Source: Syntrophaceae bacterium UBA2251
GTDB lineage: Bacteria > Desulfobacterota > Syntrophia > Syntrophales > UBA2251
Direction: 5' to 3'
Length of the DNA: 28,784 bases
Assembly (NCBI GenBank): GCA_002347815.1
Contig: DDXV01000052.1
Location: 1-28,784 of the forward strand
The position numbers and the translations under genes are program-made. Numbering within the stretch: the first letter of the stretch is position 1; each line of letters starts with the position of its first letter. The notes beneath the pieces are model-generated. The model saw nothing but the letters and a program-made list of their open reading frames with translations. It was not told where the DNA came from and did not search any database. This document shows, piece by piece, positions 23,336-28,784 of this stretch.

Positions 23336-26300
23336 TGCACGTTGAAGAGGCCAAAAGGCTCATCCGGGAGACCTTCCAAAACCACTTCGACGAAAACCGC
23401 TTCCGCCTCTTTGCCAAGAACCTCTTCAACGATCTGGACGAATCCAAGGCCTTCGCCTACAAGGGGCAGTACATCCCCGACGCCTACAAGGACCATGTCC
23501 GCCAGTACAAGCGCCTCGGCAAATACACCGATCCGGACGGGGTCGCCCTGGACGTCCTCGTGGTCAATTTGAAGCGGGAGACGGCCCTCGACCGAGCCCG
23601 CACCATGCAGCGCAACTTCATCGCCTGGTACCTCAAGCACCGGGGCGAGAAGGATGCCGCCATCGTCGCCTACCACACCGACGGCCTTGAGGATTGGCGG
23701 TTCTCCTACGTCCGGATGGAGTACCGGACAGAGCAGGGGGAAACGGGCAAGGTCCGCGTCAAGACCGACCTGACGCCGGCACGCCGCTACTCCTTCCTTG
23801 TCGGAACGAACGAGCCGAATCATACCGCCCAGCAGCAGCTCCTTCCGATCCTCATGGACGACCGGTCGAATCCCACCCTGGCCAAACTGGAAAAGGCCTT
23901 CACCATCGAATCGGTCACCCGGGAATTCTTCGAGCGGTACAAGGAACTCTTCCTCAGGCTCAAGGAGGAACTGGACGGCCTGGTCGAGAAGGACCGCCGG
24001 GTCGGTGCGGACTTTACAGCCAAGAACGTCCAGACAGCCGACTTTGCCAAGAAGCTCCTGGGCCAGATCGTCTTTCTCTACTTCCTCCAGAAGAAGGGAT
24101 GGCTCGGCGTCGGCAAGGATGAAAAGGGGAATTTTCGCCCCTGGGGCGCCGGGCCGAAGGATTTTCTCCGGCGGCTCTTTGACAGAAAACTTGTCCCCTA
24201 CGATAATTTCTTCAACGACCTTTTGGAGCCCCTCTTCTACGAGGCCCTGGCCACGGACCGGGGCGAGGAGGCCTACTACAGCCGATTCCGGTGCAAAATC
24301 CCCTTTCTGAACGGCGGGCTCTTCGAACCGATCGGCGGCTACAACTGGCAGGAGGCGGACATCCTCATCCGGAACGAGACCCTGGGCGATGTTTTCGACA
24401 CCTTCGATCTCTACAACTTCACCGTCCGGGAAGACGAGCCCCTGGAAAAGGAAGTGGCCGTGGACCCGGAGATGCTGGGAAAGGTATTCGAGAGCCTCCT
24501 GGAGGTGCGGGACCGCAAGTCCAAGGGGGCCTTCTACACCCCCCGGGAGATCGTCCACTACATGTGCCGGGAGAGCCTGATCCGCCATCTGGACGGCGCC
24601 CTGAACAGCCGGGGCGGCTACGAGCGTCTCGGCGTCCCGCAGACGGAACTCTTCGGACCGCGTGATCTGGCCAAGCCGGACGGCCGCATGGAACTGATGG
24701 CCCCAAGCGGCCCGGCTCCCGTTCCCGTCGGGGACATTCGGCTTCTGGTCTGCCGGGGGGAATTCGGCGTCGAACACGACCTCAAGGTCGATGAGAAAGG
24801 CCGCGAAACCAAGACCTACTCCTGGAAACTCCCCGAATCGATCCGCGCCAACGCGGAGAGGATTGATCGGGCGTTGGCCGACATCAATATCTGCGATCCG
24901 GCCATCGGTTCCGGGGCCTTCCCGGTTGGGATGCTCCATGAGATCGTCCGGGCTCGGGAGACTCTGACCACCTACCTGCCCGACGACCCGGAACGGACGG
25001 CCTACCACTTCAAGCGCCACGCCATCCAGGAGTCCATTTACGGCGTGGACATCGATTGCGGCGCAGTGGACATCGCCAAGCTCAGGCTTTGGCTGTCGCT
25101 GGTGGTCGACGAGGACGATTTTCTTTCCATCAAGCCCCTGCCCAACCTGGACTACAAGATCGTTTGCGGGAATTCGCTTCTCGGGGTGGAGCGAGACCTG
25201 ATCAACGATCACCTATTCGAGGAACTGGAGACGCTGAAGGAGCGCTTCTTCCAGGAGATCAACCCCCGGCAGAAGAAAGAGGAAAAAAACCGGATCGAGC
25301 GGCTGATTCGCCAGTTGACCGACAACGACGAGCGCTTCGATTTTGAAATCTATTTCAGCGAGGTCTTCCACGAGAAACACGGCTTCGACGTTGTCATCGC
25401 CAACCCGCCCTACGTGCGGCAGGAATCGATCAAGGCCTTCAAGCCCCAGTTGAAGCAGGCCTTCGGCAATTTCTATTGCGGCACTGCCGACCTTTACACC
25501 TACTTCTACAAGCGCGGCCTGGAGATCCTCAAGCCCGCGGGCCACCTCTGCTTCATCGCGCCCAACAAGTTCATGCGCGCCGGCTACGGAGAGAAGACTC
25601 GTGCCCTCCTCGCCGGCGATGCCACGCCCGAAATCGTCATCGACTTCGGCGACCTCCCCATCTTCGACGCAACCACCTACCCGTCGATTCTACTCGTCGA
25701 AAAGGGCAAGCCCGAGGCGGCAGGAAAGACACTGGTCGCCACCTTCACCGATCCTTCCCAGTTGGAGCGCCTGGATGAAACCCTGGCCGCCGTGGGTTTC
25801 AGCATGCCCACTGCGGCGCTGAAGCCGGAAGGCTGGACCTTGGAACGCCCGGACGTCCTGGCCCTGATGGAGAAGCTCAGAAAGGCCGGTAAATCGCTGG
25901 GCGAGTATGTGGATGGGAAATTCTACTACGGTATCAAGACCGGCCTGAACGAGGCTTTCGTCATTGACGAGGCCACCAGGAAACGTCTCATCGCCGAAGA
26001 TCCCAAGAGCGCCGATCTGATCAAGCCCTGGCTCCGCGGGCGCGACATCCGAAAATGGAAAGCAGAATGGGCGGGACTGTATCTGATCGCCATCGCCAGC
26101 AGCGCCAACAGGGAATGGCCCTGGTCGAAGGAGCGCGCCGAGGCTAAGGCCCGTTCGCTGTTTGCCAAGGCTTACCCGGCAATTCATAGGCATTTATCAT
26201 TGCGCGAAGACAAACTCCGGATACGCGACGATCAAGGGAAATTCTGGTGGGAACTGAGATCCTGTGCATATTATGAAGCATTCGAAGCGCCAAAGATTAC

Positions 26301-26685
26301 GTGGGGCAATCTTGCCACGGCACCAAAATTCGCCATCGATAAAAGCAAGACCATTGTTAGCGCTCCCGCCGTTATCATACCGAACGGTGACGAATACCTC
26401 TTGTCTGTTCTTAACTCGCCCATTTGTGCTTGGATTGTAAATCATCAAGCCGCAACACGGTCCGGCGGATTTTTAGAATTTAAGCCAATGTATGTTGAAG
26501 TCATCCCCATTCCTACTGCCACAGACGCTCAGAAAGCCCCCATCGCCGAACGCGTCCGGAAAATCCTCGCCGATCCCGACAGCCCTGCCGTTCCTCGCCT
26601 TGAATCCGAAATCGACGATCTGGTCTATACCCTATACGGTTTGACGAAAGACGAAATAGCCCTTGTGGAGGTAAATGAGAAATAA
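23335..26685 (+). CDS. Eco57I-type N6-adenine DNA methyltransferase (large, type IIG-like)
   Basis: The protein has 1116 residues. It has the SAM-binding motif DPAIGSGAF (521-529) and the catalytic NPPY (690-693), the pattern of gamma-class N6-adenine methyltransferases like Eco57I. A C-terminal target recognition region follows (about 850-1062). The N-terminal 200 residues may hold a degenerate nuclease-like fold (LDVLVVNLKRE at 72-82), but I see no clear PD-(D/E)xK set. With the helicase-PLD gene it would form a restriction-modification-like pair, in which this protein marks or recognises the site. The start is ATG 23335 within the helicase stop (TGATG), with AGGGAG upstream; TTG 23332 is less likely. 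The segment coding for residues about 948-1062 has a distinctly lower GC content than its flanks. Confidence 0.92.
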   Translation: MHVEEAKRLIRETFQNHFDENRFRLFAKNLFNDLDESKAFAYKGQYIPDAYKDHVRQYKRLGKYTDPDGVALDVLVVNLKRETALDRARTMQRNFIAWYLKHRGEKDAAIVAYHTDGLEDWRFSYVRMEYRTEQGETGKVRVKTDLTPARRYSFLVGTNEPNHTAQQQLLPILMDDRSNPTLAKLEKAFTIESVTREFFERYKELFLRLKEELDGLVEKDRRVGADFTAKNVQTADFAKKLLGQIVFLYFLQKKGWLGVGKDEKGNFRPWGAGPKDFLRRLFDRKLVPYDNFFNDLLEPLFYEALATDRGEEAYYSRFRCKIPFLNGGLFEPIGGYNWQEADILIRNETLGDVFDTFDLYNFTVREDEPLEKEVAVDPEMLGKVFESLLEVRDRKSKGAFYTPREIVHYMCRESLIRHLDGALNSRGGYERLGVPQTELFGPRDLAKPDGRMELMAPSGPAPVPVGDIRLLVCRGEFGVEHDLKVDEKGRETKTYSWKLPESIRANAERIDRALADINICDPAIGSGAFPVGMLHEIVRARETLTTYLPDDPERTAYHFKRHAIQESIYGVDIDCGAVDIAKLRLWLSLVVDEDDFLSIKPLPNLDYKIVCGNSLLGVERDLINDHLFEELETLKERFFQEINPRQKKEEKNRIERLIRQLTDNDERFDFEIYFSEVFHEKHGFDVVIANPPYVRQESIKAFKPQLKQAFGNFYCGTADLYTYFYKRGLEILKPAGHLCFIAPNKFMRAGYGEKTRALLAGDATPEIVIDFGDLPIFDATTYPSILLVEKGKPEAAGKTLVATFTDPSQLERLDETLAAVGFSMPTAALKPEGWTLERPDVLALMEKLRKAGKSLGEYVDGKFYYGIKTGLNEAFVIDEATRKRLIAEDPKSADLIKPWLRGRDIRKWKAEWAGLYLIAIASSANREWPWSKERAEAKARSLFAKAYPAIHRHLSLREDKLRIRDDQGKFWWELRSCAYYEAFEAPKITWGNLATAPKFAIDKSKTIVSAPAVIIPNGDEYLLSVLNSPICAWIVNHQAATRSGGFLEFKPMYVEVIPIPTATDAQKAPIAERVRKILADPDSPAVPRLESEIDDLVYTLYGLTKDEIALVEVNEK
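26180..26520 (+). other. Low-GC segment in the target-recognition part of the methyltransferase gene
   Basis: By hand count 26221-26520 is about 47% G+C. The lines before (25981-26160) average about 62% and the next line (26521-26580) is 63%. The reading frame is unbroken. The position, after the catalytic NPPY motif and near the C-terminus, is where Eco57I-type enzymes read their DNA target. A swapped recognition domain from another source would give this pattern. Confidence 0.6.
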
Positions 26686-26723
26686 GAAATGTTGCTTACG
26701 ATGAGATTAGTGGAGGTGACATC

Positions 26724-27866
26724 ATGCATCAGATTATTTTCTATCCTGTGGGTAACGGTGATACCAGCCAAATCATTCTGGACAATGGAAAGCGAATCCT
26801 TTTCGACTTCAGGCATCTGAAGAAAGCTGAGGACGGCAAAGGGCCGGAAATCGATTTAAAGGCCCGCCTAAAGGAAGAATTGGAGGGATGTAAAAAGACA
26901 TCCGTTGATGTCGTCGCATTTACACACGGGGATAAGGATCATATCGAGAACAGCACAGATTTTTTTGAACTACTCCACGCCAAGAAATATCAGGGCATCG
27001 GCCGAATCAAAATTGATGAACTCTGGGTGCCTGCTGCAATGATTTTAGAGACGGTAGCCACCGATGAACAGAGCGCTGAGTTCGTTACCTGGCGGCAGGA
27101 AGCACGCTACAGACTAAAAGAGGGGAAGGGGATCAGGGTCTTCTCCAAACCCGACAAACTGAAAGAATGGTTGGAGGAGAATGACCTGACGGGTGATTCC
27201 CGCCGGCATATGATTACTGATGCAGGTCAAATTGTGCCTGGCTTTACCCTTGCCAAAGATGGTGTTGAGTTCTTCTGCCACTCCCCCTTCATCAAGCATG
27301 TCGATGAGAGTGATGATCTAAGGAATGGCGCAGCCCTCGTGTTTAATGTTCGATTCCAGACAGGATCGAACACCTTCGACTATTTTGCCGTCGGCGACTC
27401 CGAATGGGAAATCTTGGAGGAGATTATCGCGACAACCAAATATCACGGAAAAGATGATCGGCTAGCATGGGACATCTACAGCCTGCCGCATCATTGCAGC
27501 TATAAAACCCTGAGCGATGAAAAAGGAGAGAAGGAGACTGTACCAAAGCCTTTGATCAAAGAGTTTCTGCTCCGGGGGAAGGACAATGCCTACATCGTCA
27601 GCTCCAGCAACCCTATCGAAGATACGCAGGAAGGCCGAGAACAAAAGCAACCGCCCCACAGCCAGGCCAAGAAATGCTACGAGCGTCATCTCACGGAGAT
27701 CGGTGGGGCAAAGCTCCTGGTAACGATGGAGGAACCAAACAGGACAAAGCCGGAACCGATTATATTTGAAATCAATAACGACGGAATTAGCCGGGGAGGA
27801 AAAATCTTTGGGTCCGGGATATCCATCATAACCTCCAAACCAGCACCGAGGGCTGGCGCAAGATGA
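26724..27866 (+). CDS. ComEC-like metallo-beta-lactamase-fold protein
   Basis: The protein has 380 residues. It begins with the strand pair of the MBL fold (IIFYPVGNGDTSQIILDNGK), then the metal motif HGDKDH (His68, Asp70, Asp72, His73), a later Asp in AVGDSEWE, and an LPHHCSY motif near the end of the fold. These match the ComEC/Rec2-like group, hydrolases that often act on nucleic acids or small phosphodiesters. There is no membrane part. MBL proteins of this type occur beside E2/E1-like genes in bacterial ubiquitin-like operons. GGAGGTGAC precedes the ATG. The gap to the methylase is 38 bases, and the stop overlaps the E2 gene (ATGA), so all are likely one transcript. GC content falls to about 43-48%, lower than the helicase gene. 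The substrate is unknown. Confidence 0.88.
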   Translation: MHQIIFYPVGNGDTSQIILDNGKRILFDFRHLKKAEDGKGPEIDLKARLKEELEGCKKTSVDVVAFTHGDKDHIENSTDFFELLHAKKYQGIGRIKIDELWVPAAMILETVATDEQSAEFVTWRQEARYRLKEGKGIRVFSKPDKLKEWLEENDLTGDSRRHMITDAGQIVPGFTLAKDGVEFFCHSPFIKHVDESDDLRNGAALVFNVRFQTGSNTFDYFAVGDSEWEILEEIIATTKYHGKDDRLAWDIYSLPHHCSYKTLSDEKGEKETVPKPLIKEFLLRGKDNAYIVSSSNPIEDTQEGREQKQPPHSQAKKCYERHLTEIGGAKLLVTMEEPNRTKPEPIIFEINNDGISRGGKIFGSGISIITSKPAPRAGAR

Positions 27867-28784
27867 CTGTCGAATTCATCTCCTTCGGAGAACCATATCC
27901 TGACCTCAGTCCCGACAACCTGAGGCAGAACGCGGCGAAAAAGACTCTGAGGCTCTGTGAGGCAAGCAAGGAGTTTCAGGTTATCGAGCTGCGCCGTAAG
28001 GCCCAGGATGAAAAGGTTTCCGATATTATCATCGTTGATTGTTTCAATGGTCGGATACCATCAAGAAATCCCTATGACATTAAGGTGCGGGAAAGGCTTG
28101 CTCTTGTTTTTACTCCAGATAAACTTCCAGAAGTAAGGGCGCTTAGAGCAGGCTTCCCGATACTCCCGCACATGAATCACGTCCTGCCAGGTGAACCGGC
28201 ATCACTATGCCTGTATGCGGACACATGGCAGTCACTGGAGAGGACCTGGACACCGCAGAAACATCTTCACTGCATACTGTGGTGGCTCAACGAATCGGCC
28301 AAGGGAACGCTCCACCGGGACGGCCAATCCTTAGAGCCTCTTTATTTCGAGAGTCCTTTCGAGATCGTTTTACCCCCCGATTTTGATGAAAAATCTGAAG
28401 ACCCCAATCTTGTTTTGATACCTCAAGCCATAAGGGTTGAGCGACCCCCCTTGAACTTTAAGGTGGTTCGATGCTCTTTCCAGGATAAAAAGTCGATATC
28501 GACTCAAGAAACCACGAAGAGCAAGGTGCCCAAAGTAACGTTAATAGGCGTTCTCTCCGGGAAATACAGAGCCGTCGGTCCGTTGCTGGTGCCACAGGAG
28601 TGTCATGAAAACAAGAGGCCTCCGAATTTCTCAATTTTGGCGATTCCCTGCCCATCTATAGTGCACGGCATCATCGAGCAGTATCCTCGGACACTCGGAG
28701 AGCTTAATGATCAAATGATGTCGCGGGGCGGCTCAATCCTAGAGTCGCTGAAAAATGTCATTCAACACCGATTTTCGCGAAGCT
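27863..28784 (+). CDS. E2 ubiquitin-conjugating-like protein, 3' end outside window
   Basis: I translated this from 27863; 307 codons are open to the window end. Residues about 35-170 fit the prokaryotic E2 (UBC) fold: a RLALVFTPDKLPEVRALR strand-helix region, FPILPHMNH, the predicted catalytic Cys116 in SLCLY, then a W-rich helix LHCILWWLNESAKGTLH and LEPLYF. Bacterial E2-like proteins of this type (for example Cap2 of CBASS) are commonly fused to a C-terminal E1/ThiF adenylation domain; the 120 residues after the E2 part shown here are not yet an E1 Rossmann domain, so one may follow outside the window. The start overlaps the MBL stop (ATGA). Role proposed: conjugation of a protein or small molecule in defence. 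Partner E1, Ub-like and JAB peptidase genes are not visible. Confidence 0.82.
   Translation, partial: MTVEFISFGEPYPDLSPDNLRQNAAKKTLRLCEASKEFQVIELRRKAQDEKVSDIIIVDCFNGRIPSRNPYDIKVRERLALVFTPDKLPEVRALRAGFPILPHMNHVLPGEPASLCLYADTWQSLERTWTPQKHLHCILWWLNESAKGTLHRDGQSLEPLYFESPFEIVLPPDFDEKSEDPNLVLIPQAIRVERPPLNFKVVRCSFQDKKSISTQETTKSKVPKVTLIGVLSGKYRAVGPLLVPQECHENKRPPNFSILAIPCPSIVHGIIEQYPRTLGELNDQMMSRGGSILESLKNVIQHRFSRS

Noticed and set aside
23329..25212. 627-residue open frame on the minus strand over the methyltransferase
   Set aside because: Opposite the coding strand of a gene with DPAIGSGAF and NPPY motifs; no domain seen.
20126..28784. Assignment to DISARM, BREX or type II CBASS
   Set aside because: No DrmA/DrmB pair, no PglZ or BrxC, and no CD-NTase gene was found in the window, so none of these names fits. 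Genes beyond the window end could change this.

Overview
The window looks like a chromosome segment of a high-GC, probably anaerobic bacterium. Hand counts of sample lines give about 65-80% G+C in the left two thirds. A flavin reductase-rubredoxin fusion, a radical SAM enzyme, a CHASE2 protein and a secreted WD40-caspase protein would fit a deltaproteobacterial lineage (Desulfobacterota, for example Syntrophales). That placement is inference; there is no rRNA or other marker here. No tRNA, rRNA, CRISPR array, IS element or integrase was seen. No gene-free stretch exceeds 300 bases; the longest is 19850-20125.

Region 1 (1-4578): the 3' end of a Cu(I)-type P-type ATPase converges on a leftward secreted 14-blade WD40 protein with a caspase-like protease domain. 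Next is a leftward flavin reductase fused to rubredoxin.

Region 2 (4774-15059): a tightly packed rightward biosynthetic cluster of type II fatty-acid/polyketide style. Most junctions are ATGA or GTGA overlaps. It encodes a small membrane protein, three acyl carrier proteins, two ketosynthases each paired with a ketosynthase-like partner lacking the active cysteine (one fused, one separate), a radical SAM enzyme, a NodB-type deacetylase, a hot-dog dehydratase-like protein and an ABC-2 exporter. No ketoreductase, acyltransferase, thioesterase or phosphopantetheinyl transferase is present, so those steps must come from elsewhere. A plausible reading is a dedicated acyl product made on ACPs, tailored by the radical SAM enzyme and deacetylase, and handled by the ABC exporter. 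The product is unknown.

Region 3 (15211-19849): a CHASE2 membrane protein, an exported SH3-like protein and an exported M48 metalloprotease run rightward. A leftward pair follows: a small HTH-like protein and a BtrH-like protein. BtrH of butirosin biosynthesis transfers an acyl group from an ACP, which suggests a link to region 2.

Region 4 (20126-end): a putative defence island of lower and uneven GC (about 58-60%, falling to about 43-48%). It has a PLD-nuclease/SNF2-helicase fusion, an Eco57I-type N6-adenine methyltransferase whose specificity region shows a local GC drop, a ComEC-like metallo-beta-lactamase protein, and an E2 ubiquitin-conjugating-like protein cut by the window end. The join of a restriction-modification-like pair to a bacterial ubiquitin-like module is the most novel-looking arrangement here.
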